Positions 52,694 to 60,892 of a DNA stretch of 64,000 nucleotides are shown piece by piece. The DNA is from Pseudoduganella albidiflava (lineage in GTDB: Bacteria > Pseudomonadota > Gammaproteobacteria > Burkholderiales > Burkholderiaceae_D). Each line of letters begins with the position of its first letter. Within the stretch, counting starts at the first letter, position 1. A program made the position numbers and the translations under genes. Under the pieces are notes generated by a model that was given only the letters and a program-made list of their open reading frames with translations, did not search any database and was not told where the DNA came from. The stretch lies in NCBI RefSeq assembly GCF_004322755.1, contig NZ_CP036401.1, positions 4,588,001 to 4,652,000 of the forward strand, read 5' to 3'.

Positions 52694-54034
52694 ATGACGA
52701 GCAAAGTTTTATGGGGTGAGGGCCTGTTCCTGCGCCCGCAGCACTTCCAGCAGCAGGACCAGTATCACGAGCACCGGCTGCACCACAGCCTGAGCGCGGT
52801 GCATCCGTACGCATGGGGCGTGAATCACCTGCGCGTGGATACCGATGCGCTGGCCAACAATGTGCTGCGCGTGCTCGAGCTGTCGCTGCGCTTCCAGGAC
52901 GGCGAGCTGGTCGACGCGCCGGCGGCCGATGCGCTGCCGCCCAGTGTCGACCTGTCGGGCATGCTGCAGAGCCAGCAGAACGTGACGTTCTACGCCGCCC
53001 TGCCCGCCTTCAAGCCCTTCGGCGGCAACTTCTGCCCGCCGGGCCAGGTGCTCGACAGCGCCCGCTACGTGCAGGACAACCGCGATACGCCGGACCTGTA
53101 CACCCAGGCGGCGCAAGCCCAGCTGGCCTACCTGAAGAAATCGGTGCGGCTGGTCTCCGAATTCGAGCCGCGCGATTCGTACACCAGCTTCCCGCTGCTG
53201 CGCCTGCGCCGCCTGGCCACCGGCGGCTTCGAGCTCGATCCGGAGTTCATGCCGCCGGCCCTGTCGGTGAAAAGCGTGCCCGTGCTGGCGCAACAGTTGC
53301 GCCGCCTGCTCGACGCGCTGCAGGCCAAGGTGAGCGCGCTGTACGGCCACCACCGCGAACCGAGCCGCAACGTGATCGAGTACCGCTCGGGCGACATGTC
53401 GTCGTTCTGGCTGCTGCATACCGCCAGCTCGGCCTACGCATCGCTGACGCACTACTTCCACCATCCGGCGTTGCACCCCGAGCGCCTGTTCGAGCAGCTG
53501 CTCGGGCTGGCCGGTGCGCTGATGACGTTCTCGAAAAGCTGGACCCTGGCCGACCTGCCCGCTTACCAGCACCAGGACCCGGGCCCCGGCTTCGCGCGGC
53601 TGCACCTGATCATCCGCGAGTTGATCGACACCGTGATCTCGTCGCGCTACTTCGCCATCGCGCTCGAGGAAACCCGGCCCTCCTTCCACCTCGGCAAGCT
53701 CGATTCGGGCAAGATCGACGACAAGACGGCGTTCTACCTGGCGGTTTCGGCGGCGATGCCAGCCATCGAACTGATCGACACGGTGCCGCTGCGCTTCAAG
53801 GTCGGCGCGCCGGACGACGTGGACAAGTTCGTGCTGTCGGCCATGCCCGGCGTGCGCCTGCAGCACGCGCCGCAGGTGCCCGCCGCGATCCCCGTACGGC
53901 CCGACACGGTCTACTTCACGCTGGAGGCCAAGGGGCAAATGTACGAACGCATGCTCAAGGCCCAGTCGATTTCGATCTACGTGCCGATGGGCATGCATGA
54001 ACTGAAACTCGAACTGGTCGCCGTAACTTCCTGA
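52694..54034 (+). CDS. tssK: T6SS baseplate-membrane adaptor TssK
   Basis: A 446-residue TssK (VasE/ImpJ) starting MTSKVLWGEGLFLRPQHFQQ, with DQYHEHRLHHSL and a C-terminal FTLEAKGQMYERMLKAQSIS and VPMGMHELKLEL. It links the TssEFG wedge with TssL-TssM. First gene of the rightward operon, followed by tssL after 44 bp. Confidence 0.97.
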   Translation: MTSKVLWGEGLFLRPQHFQQQDQYHEHRLHHSLSAVHPYAWGVNHLRVDTDALANNVLRVLELSLRFQDGELVDAPAADALPPSVDLSGMLQSQQNVTFYAALPAFKPFGGNFCPPGQVLDSARYVQDNRDTPDLYTQAAQAQLAYLKKSVRLVSEFEPRDSYTSFPLLRLRRLATGGFELDPEFMPPALSVKSVPVLAQQLRRLLDALQAKVSALYGHHREPSRNVIEYRSGDMSSFWLLHTASSAYASLTHYFHHPALHPERLFEQLLGLAGALMTFSKSWTLADLPAYQHQDPGPGFARLHLIIRELIDTVISSRYFAIALEETRPSFHLGKLDSGKIDDKTAFYLAVSAAMPAIELIDTVPLRFKVGAPDDVDKFVLSAMPGVRLQHAPQVPAAIPVRPDTVYFTLEAKGQMYERMLKAQSISIYVPMGMHELKLELVAVTS

Positions 54035-54078
54035 CTTCCCCTGACACTTGCCCGGAACGCCCGAGGATTCCCCGTTTG

Positions 54079-54846
54079 ATGAATACGATGACAGCTCCTT
54101 CCCTGATGGATGCCGCGCCCGCCGCGGCCAATGCCAGCGCAGCGCCGCAGACCCTGCTCGACCTGATGTACGACGGCTTCTACGCGCTGTTCATGCTCAA
54201 GAACGGCAACGCGCCGCAGAACGACAGCGACTTTGCCACCCGGATGACGCAGTTCCTCGATGAATTCGGCCGCAACGCCAAGAAGCACGGCGCCTCGGCC
54301 GACGATATCGACGCCGCCAAGTACGCGTTCTGCGCGGCGGTCGACGAGATCATCCTGAAGAGTAACTTCTCGATCCGCGACAGCTGGGGCAGGAAACCGC
54401 TGCAGCTGATGCTGTTCGGCGAGCAGCTGGCCGGCGAAAACTTCTACAACCGCCTCGAGGCGCTGCGCGTGCGCGGCAGCACCCACCTGCAGGCGCTGGA
54501 AGTGTTCCATATGTGCCTGCTGCTGGGCTTCGAGGGCCGCTACATGCTCGAAGGCTCCGAGAAGCTCAATTACTTCACCTCGCGCCTGGGCGACGAGATC
54601 GCCCACATGAAGGGCAAGCGCGGCGGCTTCGCTCCCCATGCCGACCGGCCCGACCAGATCGTCAACAAGCTGCGCAGCGACTTCCCGCTGTGGGTGCTGG
54701 CGACGATGTTCATGCTGATCTGCGCGCTCGGCTACATCGGCCTGCGCACCATGATCGGCAAGAACACCGAACAGCGGATGGCGGCCTACAACGATGTCGT
54801 CAAGATGGCGCCGCGCGCGGCCAACCTGACCATCACCCTGCCCTGA
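54079..54846 (+). CDS. tssL: T6SS inner-membrane protein TssL (DotU, short form)
   Basis: A 255-residue DotU/TssL with LLDLMYDGFYALFMLKNGN, AKYAFCAAVDEIILKSNFSI, LMLFGEQLAGENFYNRLE and a single C-terminal transmembrane helix (about 203-222, LWVLATMFMLICALGYIGL). It has no peptidoglycan-binding domain, consistent with a separate OmpA-type protein at 33874. The last 83 codons are repeated at 60643-60892. The stop overlaps the next vgrG start by one base (TGATG). Confidence 0.95.
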   Translation: MNTMTAPSLMDAAPAAANASAAPQTLLDLMYDGFYALFMLKNGNAPQNDSDFATRMTQFLDEFGRNAKKHGASADDIDAAKYAFCAAVDEIILKSNFSIRDSWGRKPLQLMLFGEQLAGENFYNRLEALRVRGSTHLQALEVFHMCLLLGFEGRYMLEGSEKLNYFTSRLGDEIAHMKGKRGGFAPHADRPDQIVNKLRSDFPLWVLATMFMLICALGYIGLRTMIGKNTEQRMAAYNDVVKMAPRAANLTITLP

Positions 54847-57479
54847 TGGACCTGCAGTCCGTTATTTCGGCGCTGGGGCGCTTCGGTACCGGGTTATCGC
54901 AGCATGCCCGGCTGATCACGCTCGCCAGCGCGCAGGATCGCAGCCTGCCCGAATCGCTGATGGCCGAACGCTTCGCCGGCCGCGAAGCGGTCAACGAGCT
55001 GTATGCGTTCGATGTCGACGCCCTCAGCACCTCCACCGACCTGCCGCTCGATGCCTTCATCGGCGAAGAGCTGACCGTCACGCTGCTGCAGCCGGACGAC
55101 TCGCGCCGCGCCTGGCACGGCATCTGCACCCGCGCCGACTGGCTCGGTGCCGACGGCGGCGTGGCGCGCTACCGCCTGCACCTGGAACCGGCGCTGGCCC
55201 TGCTGCGCCTGCGCCGCGACAGCTACATCTTCCAGGACAAGAACGCGCAGGACATCGTCACCGAACTGTTCGCCGACTATCCGCAACTACGCTTCGAGTT
55301 CGACGTCACGCAGGAACTGGCCACGCGCCCGATCTGCACCCAGTACCGCGAAAGCGATTACGACTTCTTCGTTCGGCTGATGGCCTCCGAAGGCCTGTCG
55401 TGGCGCTTCGAGCATGACCAGGCCGAAGCGACCGGCGACGGCCAGGCCCGCCATAAACTGGTGATCTTCGACAGCCTGGCCGCCGCGCCGGCCACGCCCG
55501 GCAACCCGGCGATCCGCTTCCACGGCATGCGCGCCAGCGACACGGACGACGCGATCGACCAGTTCGGCGCCCGCCGCCAGGTGCGCGCCAACGCCGTCTC
55601 GATCACCAGCTGGGATCCGGCACAGGTGATGGCCCCCGCCGCCGAACAGCAATCGATGCTCGACGCCGGCGAAGTGCCGCCACTACCGATATTCGACGGC
55701 AGCGGCGAGCGCATCGCCAGCGACGATGGCGATAGCCACAGCCAGCTGATGCTGCAGGCGCTGGAACTGGAGAACAAGCTGTTTACGGGCGAAGGCGCGG
55801 TGCGCCGCCTGGCTGCCGGCCACGCGTTTACGCTCACGCAGCACGAGCGCTACGAAGGCGACAATGCCTTCAAGGTGCTGTGGGTCGAGCACGAAGCGCG
55901 CAACAACTTCGAACCGCAACTGAAGGATGGCCGGTCGCACGTGGAGCCGGGCACCTACCGCAACCGCTTCTGCTGCGTGCGCGAAGCGGTGCCGCTGGTC
56001 CCCGTCGCCACCGCCCTGCCCCATGCCCACACGGCGCTGGGCCCGCAGACCGCACTCGTCGTCGGTGTCGCCAACGAAGTGGCCACCACCGTACGCGATC
56101 ACCAGGTGCGCGTGCAGTTCGCATGGCAGCGAGGGACCGGCTCCAACGCTGGCGGGATGCCGCACGATATCGATGAAGAAGGCAGCGCCCCCGGCGACGA
56201 GCGCTCGGGCACCTGGGTGCGCGTGGCCGAAGCGCTGGCCGGCCCGAACTGGGGCTCCCAGTTCACGCCGCGCATCGGCACCGAGGTATTGGTCGATTTC
56301 CTCGAAAACGACATCGACCGCCCTGTCATCGTCGCGCAGCTGTACACGGGCGCCGATACGCCACCATTTTCGGCAGGCGTCGACTCGGGCGTGAACCATG
56401 CCGGCACGATTTCCGGCATCCACACCCAGAACTTCGACGGTGGCGGCTACAACCAGTGGCAGCTCGACGATACGCAAGGCCAGCTGCGCATGCGCCTGGC
56501 CACCTCGCTGGCCGCTTCGCAGCTCAACCTCGGCTACCTGATCGCTCAGTCGCCCGGGTCCGCCCAGCGCGGCAGCTATCGCGGCAGCGGCTTTGAATTG
56601 CGCACCGATGCCTGGGCCGTCGTACGCGGCGGCGAAGGCGTGCTGCTGACCACGGCCTCTCGGCCGGGCCAGGGTTCCAGCGTCGCCTCGACGCAGATGG
56701 ACACGCTGGAAGCCGTCGGCTCGCTGAAAGCCGCGCAAAGGCTCGACGAGGCGGTGCTCGAATCGGCCAAGGCGCAGCAGGCGCTGACCAGCGAACCCGC
56801 GGTGCAGGCACAGAAGGATGTGCTGGCGCTGATCGATCCGGAAGAAAAGGGCAAGTATGAAGGCGCCGTCAACGGGCAGGATGCGCTGAAGGCCAAGCAA
56901 GGTGCGCGGGACCTTGATAGTTCGGCTCCGGTTGAAAAATTCGGAGCGCCGCTGGTGGTGATGGATTCGACGTCCACCGTCAACTGGGCTTCTCCCGCAT
57001 CGACCGTGCTGTTCGCCGGCGAGCAGTTGCAGTGGTCGACTCAGTCGGACCTGCACATGGCAGCGGCGCACACCGTGTCCTCCGTCTCGGCCGAAGCGAC
57101 CGGCTTGTACACGTATGAAGGTGGCGTTCAGGCGTTTGCCGGGAACGGGCCGGTGTCATTGCAGGCCCATACCGACCAGCTGGAGATTTTGGCGGACAAG
57201 GAAGTGATCGTCATTTCCGTCAACGACTGCATCGAGATCAAGGCCAAGCAGAAGATCGTGCTGCAGGCGGGACAGTCTTCCGTCACCTTGGACGGGTCGA
57301 ACATCACGTTTGCCTGCCCGGGGAATTTCACGGTGAAGGGTGGGAAGCATATCTTCGACAGTGGCGGCAACGAGGCCGCCAACCTGGCCGCTTTGCCTTC
57401 CGCGAAAACCACCATCTGCATTGAATGCCTGAAGAATGCTGCCGCGAAGGGCAGCAGTTTCCTGCGGCGCTGACGCGCG
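54597..57479 (+). repeat. Direct repeat, copy 1 (tssL 3' end + vgrG)
   Basis: About 2.88 kb from inside tssL to six bases past the vgrG stop recurs at 60643-63525 in the same orientation, 6046 bp away. Identity is very high, with scattered silent changes and only a few amino-acid changes. After the repeats the sequences diverge into two different DUF4123 genes. Confidence 0.93.
54846..57473 (+). CDS. vgrG: VgrG spike, copy 1 of tandem pair (cargo: Ntox15 DNase)
   Basis: An 875-residue VgrG: MDLQSVISALGRFGTGLSQH start, RDSYIFQDKNAQDIVTELF, OB part with HQVRVQFAWQRGT, FLENDIDRPVIVAQLYTGAD, DUF2345 stem, and the C-terminal ICIECLKNAAAKGSSFLRR. The C-x-E-C tail recurs in the VgrGs that have a DUF4123 neighbour. 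One-base overlap with tssL means it is read as part of the core operon. Confidence 0.95.
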   Translation: MDLQSVISALGRFGTGLSQHARLITLASAQDRSLPESLMAERFAGREAVNELYAFDVDALSTSTDLPLDAFIGEELTVTLLQPDDSRRAWHGICTRADWLGADGGVARYRLHLEPALALLRLRRDSYIFQDKNAQDIVTELFADYPQLRFEFDVTQELATRPICTQYRESDYDFFVRLMASEGLSWRFEHDQAEATGDGQARHKLVIFDSLAAAPATPGNPAIRFHGMRASDTDDAIDQFGARRQVRANAVSITSWDPAQVMAPAAEQQSMLDAGEVPPLPIFDGSGERIASDDGDSHSQLMLQALELENKLFTGEGAVRRLAAGHAFTLTQHERYEGDNAFKVLWVEHEARNNFEPQLKDGRSHVEPGTYRNRFCCVREAVPLVPVATALPHAHTALGPQTALVVGVANEVATTVRDHQVRVQFAWQRGTGSNAGGMPHDIDEEGSAPGDERSGTWVRVAEALAGPNWGSQFTPRIGTEVLVDFLENDIDRPVIVAQLYTGADTPPFSAGVDSGVNHAGTISGIHTQNFDGGGYNQWQLDDTQGQLRMRLATSLAASQLNLGYLIAQSPGSAQRGSYRGSGFELRTDAWAVVRGGEGVLLTTASRPGQGSSVASTQMDTLEAVGSLKAAQRLDEAVLESAKAQQALTSEPAVQAQKDVLALIDPEEKGKYEGAVNGQDALKAKQGARDLDSSAPVEKFGAPLVVMDSTSTVNWASPASTVLFAGEQLQWSTQSDLHMAAAHTVSSVSAEATGLYTYEGGVQAFAGNGPVSLQAHTDQLEILADKEVIVISVNDCIEIKAKQKIVLQAGQSSVTLDGSNITFACPGNFTVKGGKHIFDSGGNEAANLAALPSAKTTICIECLKNAAAKGSSFLRR

Positions 57480-57494
57480 ACAACGATTTTATCC

Positions 57495-58412
57495 ATGCTC
57501 AATCAAGACCAAGGCCCCATCCAGCGCTACGCCCTCATCGACTGCGCCGTCCATGACCACGCATTCAGGGAACTGACCAGCCGGTTCGCAAGTGTCCGCT
57601 GGTATTCGCTGTTCGAAGACACGCCTGAAGAAGACCTGTTGTCGGCCTCGCCGATTCTCATCGAAGTCCCGACCGACGATACACGCAGCGCCTTGCACGA
57701 ATGGCTGCTGCCGTACGAACGCAGGACGCCGAGCGTCACCTGGATCGACAGCCACCTCAGCCTGCCGGTACTGGGCTCGATGCTCACCAGCCGCATGCCC
57801 TGCGTGATCAACGACGATGACCTCGTGGTGCTGCGTTTCTGGGACCCGCGCATCCTGCTGGGACTGCCCTCCGCCCTCGACGCGGAACAACGGCGGCACT
57901 TCTTCGCGCCGGTGCGCGAATGGACCGCCTGGGAACCACGACGCCGGCAGTACTACACGATCACCGCGCCGCCCGATGCGGCACCCGTGTCCCGCTATGT
58001 CGCGATGCCGATGCCGCTGACCGACGCGCAACGAGAGCAGCTGATGTACTACGACAAGGAAGTGCTGTACGACCGGATCGTGCAGCACTGGGTGGAAACC
58101 TGCCCGGAGTCGCTCGACGGCATGGAGCACGCCATGGTCCGCGAGATCGCCATCGCGGCAGTTGCCCGCTGCGCCAGCTATGGCATCCACACTGCCGATG
58201 ACCAAGTCCTATTCGCCGGGTTGATGATGTCGGTCTCTCCTTCGTTCGACGACCATCCTGCGATCCGGCGCGGCTTGCGCGACGAATCCGTCCCACCGGA
58301 TGAACGGCTCGACCGGCTCGTCGACGACTTGCCCGACGCGGTCTGGGACCAGATCGCCCGGGACAAGCGCTACGACGCGCTCTTTGAACATCAACCATCG
58401 GCCCTGGCCTGA
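57495..58412 (+). CDS. DUF4123 effector adaptor (Tap-1-like)
   Basis: A 305-residue DUF4123 protein: RYALIDCAVHDHAFRELTSR start, LHEWLLPYERRTPSVTWIDS, VLRFWDPRILLGLPSAL and a helical C-terminal half. In Agrobacterium the DUF4123 protein Tap-1 loads the Ntox15-type DNase Tde1 on VgrG; here the next gene is an Ntox15 protein, giving the same trio. It begins 21 bp after the vgrG stop. Confidence 0.9.
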   Translation: MLNQDQGPIQRYALIDCAVHDHAFRELTSRFASVRWYSLFEDTPEEDLLSASPILIEVPTDDTRSALHEWLLPYERRTPSVTWIDSHLSLPVLGSMLTSRMPCVINDDDLVVLRFWDPRILLGLPSALDAEQRRHFFAPVREWTAWEPRRRQYYTITAPPDAAPVSRYVAMPMPLTDAQREQLMYYDKEVLYDRIVQHWVETCPESLDGMEHAMVREIAIAAVARCASYGIHTADDQVLFAGLMMSVSPSFDDHPAIRRGLRDESVPPDERLDRLVDDLPDAVWDQIARDKRYDALFEHQPSALA

Positions 58413-58426
58413 GCGAAGGGATAACG

Positions 58427-59533
58427 ATGACCATGATGAACCTGGCAGATATCCGCAAGCAGATCGCGGCGGCGACTGAAGCCATCGCGAAGGCCGACAC
58501 CGAGCTGAAATGGGAACTGGCCGCCAGTGCGGCCGACGTGGCGGGGATGGTCGATCCGACCCCGACTTCCGACTTGATCGGCGCTGGTCTGGCGATACGC
58601 AAGGGCGACTGGTTTGGCGCAGGGATGAGCGTCGCCAGTATGGTGCCTTACGTTGGCGATGCGCTGGCCAAGCCGGCCAAGGCGGTGCGCGCGGCGAAGA
58701 AGATCAATGCGCTGCGCGAGACGCTGACGAAGATGACCGCCAACCTGGCGGATCTGAAGAAGGCGGAAAAGCAGGCCGAGGCTGCTGAGGCGGCGGCGAA
58801 AGAGGCTAAGATTGCGAAGGAGGCTGGTGAGGGAGCTAGTACCAGTTCAGGGAAGAAAGCTGCGGGCGAGCAGCAAGGTTCTGCGAAGAGCAGTAAGGAT
58901 AAGGACTGTAAGGATTGCGGTTCGGGCGATGGTAGTGCCGGCGGCAAACAGTCTAAGCCAAAGCAATTGCCAAAAACCGATGTTCCTTGCTTTCATCCTT
59001 ACGATAAGGGAAAGTTTAATAAGCTTTCGCCTGATGAAAGGAAGAAGTATCTTCAAAACATGGCTAAGCAACTTCAGCGTCAACAGGACGGCATAAACTC
59101 GTTTTCAGCTGATCAATATATGGCCGCGCGTGATGCATTCAACGCTGCAAAAAAACGCAATCCAAAAGCTGCAGCATTTCAGCAAATTACCCACGACGAA
59201 CTTCTCGAAAGAATCCTACCAAGCCTTGAAAAATCGCTAGCAAAAAAAATGTCTCCGGCTGAAGCTGAAACTCAAGCAAAGCCAATTGCTGAAGCATTGA
59301 TGAAAAAGCTTGCGGCTCTACATGATCCAGATATGGTAGCAGGAGGCTGGCTAAACCCTGAAACAAAAAAAATGGGGCGTAGCGACGTCAATTTCTCCAT
59401 TGGAGGTAGCTGGAATCAGAAATCCAGGCTCACCGCGATGGACGAGGCTGCAAAAGCAGCGATTAACGCAGGTCGAGGCAATGATCTTATGAATGTCAGT
59501 CTACATGTTTGCAGAGGAAAAAATAAGCGATGA
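58427..59533 (+). CDS. Ntox15-type DNase effector (Tde-like)
   Basis: A 368-residue effector. The N-terminal part has an amphipathic/hydrophobic segment (SVASMVPYVGDALAKPAKAV) and a Lys/Ala coiled region, then a linker with DKDCKDCGSGDG. The Ntox15 domain (about 195-368) begins with CFHPYDKGKFNKLSPDERKK and has the catalytic HxxD motif as H299-D-P-D302 in LHDPDMVAGGW, then SIGGSWNQKSR and a C-terminal CRGKNKR. Ntox15 toxins (Tde1/Tde2) are metal-dependent DNases. GAAGGG precedes the ATG. The 3' half becomes AT-rich, showing a module boundary inside the gene near 58790-58950. Confidence 0.93.
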   Translation: MTMMNLADIRKQIAAATEAIAKADTELKWELAASAADVAGMVDPTPTSDLIGAGLAIRKGDWFGAGMSVASMVPYVGDALAKPAKAVRAAKKINALRETLTKMTANLADLKKAEKQAEAAEAAAKEAKIAKEAGEGASTSSGKKAAGEQQGSAKSSKDKDCKDCGSGDGSAGGKQSKPKQLPKTDVPCFHPYDKGKFNKLSPDERKKYLQNMAKQLQRQQDGINSFSADQYMAARDAFNAAKKRNPKAAAFQQITHDELLERILPSLEKSLAKKMSPAEAETQAKPIAEALMKKLAALHDPDMVAGGWLNPETKKMGRSDVNFSIGGSWNQKSRLTAMDEAAKAAINAGRGNDLMNVSLHVCRGKNKR

Positions 59534-60174
59534 GGGACGAATACTACAGTCATTTTATTTCAAAGTTTGGCGAAAAGACGTTCATTCAACATCCAACTTC
59601 TGAAACCATTGCCGAGTGGCGCGGCACCCTTCCTGATCAGTTGCTTACCTATTGGGAAGAAGAAGGCTGGGGCGCCTTTGCAGATGGGCTCTTTTGGATA
59701 GTCGACCCCAAAGAGTATGAAAATATCAAAGACGAGTGGCTAGCAGGCACAGTATTGGAAAAAGCCGACAAATTCCATGTAATTGCTCGATCTGCATTTG
59801 GAAAGCTTTTTTTATGGGGCGAGAAGACGGGACCAAGTGCGACCATTCTCCCGTACGCCAATTCAATTTCCACCCTTCCAAAAGATCTAAAGCGAAGTAT
59901 TTCTGATCCAGACGAGGAAGTTAGGATGTTTTTTGGATTTACCAAAAAAGAGTATTGCGATCTCAAGGATATCAAAAAACAGCCTCTTTTTTTACGAGCA
60001 CTTAAGAAATTAGGAGCGCTTTCGCGAGATGAAATCTATGGATTCGAGCCTGCCTTAATCTTGGGTGGAGATATGAGCATTACAAATCTTTCGAAAGTTA
60101 ATATCGACGCTCACCTTACTATACTTCATGAATTAGCAGACCCCACCCTACCATTCTCTCAACTTGATTTCTAA
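59530..60174 (+). CDS. GAD-like/DUF1851 immunity protein (Tdi type)
   Basis: A 214-residue cytoplasmic protein with the GAD-like start YYSHFISKFGEKTFIQHPTS, PDQLLTYWEEEGWGAFADGL and FWIVDPKEYE, then a DUF1851 part with FHVIARSAFGKLFLWGEKTG. Tdi immunity proteins of Tde DNases have this build. It overlaps the effector stop as ATGA. AT-rich throughout, like the toxin domain. Confidence 0.92.
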   Translation: MRDEYYSHFISKFGEKTFIQHPTSETIAEWRGTLPDQLLTYWEEEGWGAFADGLFWIVDPKEYENIKDEWLAGTVLEKADKFHVIARSAFGKLFLWGEKTGPSATILPYANSISTLPKDLKRSISDPDEEVRMFFGFTKKEYCDLKDIKKQPLFLRALKKLGALSRDEIYGFEPALILGGDMSITNLSKVNIDAHLTILHELADPTLPFSQLDF

Positions 60175-60465
60175 TAAACTAATATTAAGCCATGTGATAC
60201 ATATCTGATCTTGTGAAAATGCTTTGTTCCCAGCACACATTTAAGGACCTTGGGTCATATGCGACAAACTAATTCCCTACTTTCGCGAACCATTATTACG
60301 CTCTTGCGCTATGGATTTAGCGACGATTAGTGGAGTGATCAATCTAAGTTGTTTCGTTTCATGTGATCATCTTACTAACCGAATCAGGGTTCGCGGACAG
60401 ATATTACTTGATGAATTAATTATTACGTTGCTTCAATTACAATCAGCTTGGCCTTTCACGGTGCG

Positions 60466-60634
60466 CTAGGGAAGCGCTGATTTATTGCTGGTGGATGAGA
60501 TTAGTCTCGAAAAACCTGTCCAGCAAGACGCAAATGCCCCGCCATACCGGGTATGGCGAGGCATTTGCAGCGCAGGTGGGCGCGTTTTTTCCATGGCTAA
60601 GATCGCCACCATGAATAAATCAGCGGTTCCCTAG
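60466..60634. mobile_element. 161-bp IS5-type MITE flanked by CTAG
   Basis: Terminal inverted repeats GGAAGCGCTGATTTATTG (60470 on) and, inverted at the right end, GGAACCGCTGATTTATTC (ending 60630) are flanked on both sides by CTAG (60466-60469 and 60631-60634), the target duplication typical of IS5-group insertions. The centre contains a strong hairpin, GCAAATGCC...CGCCATACC paired with GGTATGGCG...GGCATTTGC (about 60530-60571). There is no coding sequence. It sits eight bases before the break of the truncated tssL. The rest of the gene-free stretch 60175-60465 is AT-rich and shows nothing recognisable. Confidence 0.85.
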
Positions 60635-60642
60635 GGCTACAG

Positions 60643-60892
60643 GATCGCCCACATGAAGGGAAAGCGCGGCGGCTTCGCCCCGCATGTTGACCGCCCCGAC
60701 CAGATCGTCAACAAGCTGCGCAGCGACTTCCCGCTGTGGGTGCTGGCCACCGTGTTCATGCTGATCTGCGCCCTCGGCTACATCGGCCTGCGCACCATGC
60801 TGGGCAAGAACACCGACCAGCGCATGGCTGCCCACCATGACGTGGTCAAGATGGCGCCGCGCGCGGCCAACCTCACCATCACCCTGCCCTGA
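60643..60892 (+). pseudogene. tssL: Truncated tssL (last 82-83 codons)
   Basis: Matches the end of tssL (54597-54846), from the IAHMKGKRGGFAPH segment through the transmembrane helix to the stop, with a few substitutions (for example TMFML to TVFML, TEQRMAAYND to TDQRMAAHHD). An ATG at 60653 opens a 79-codon frame, but the cytoplasmic domain is lost, so it cannot replace TssL. It is the left end of the second repeat copy. Confidence 0.92.

Noticed and set aside
60530..60571. Hairpin in the MITE as a riboswitch, small RNA or CRISPR unit
   Set aside because: It is a single inverted repeat centred in an element with IS5-type ends and CTAG flanks; no repeat-spacer array exists anywhere in the window.
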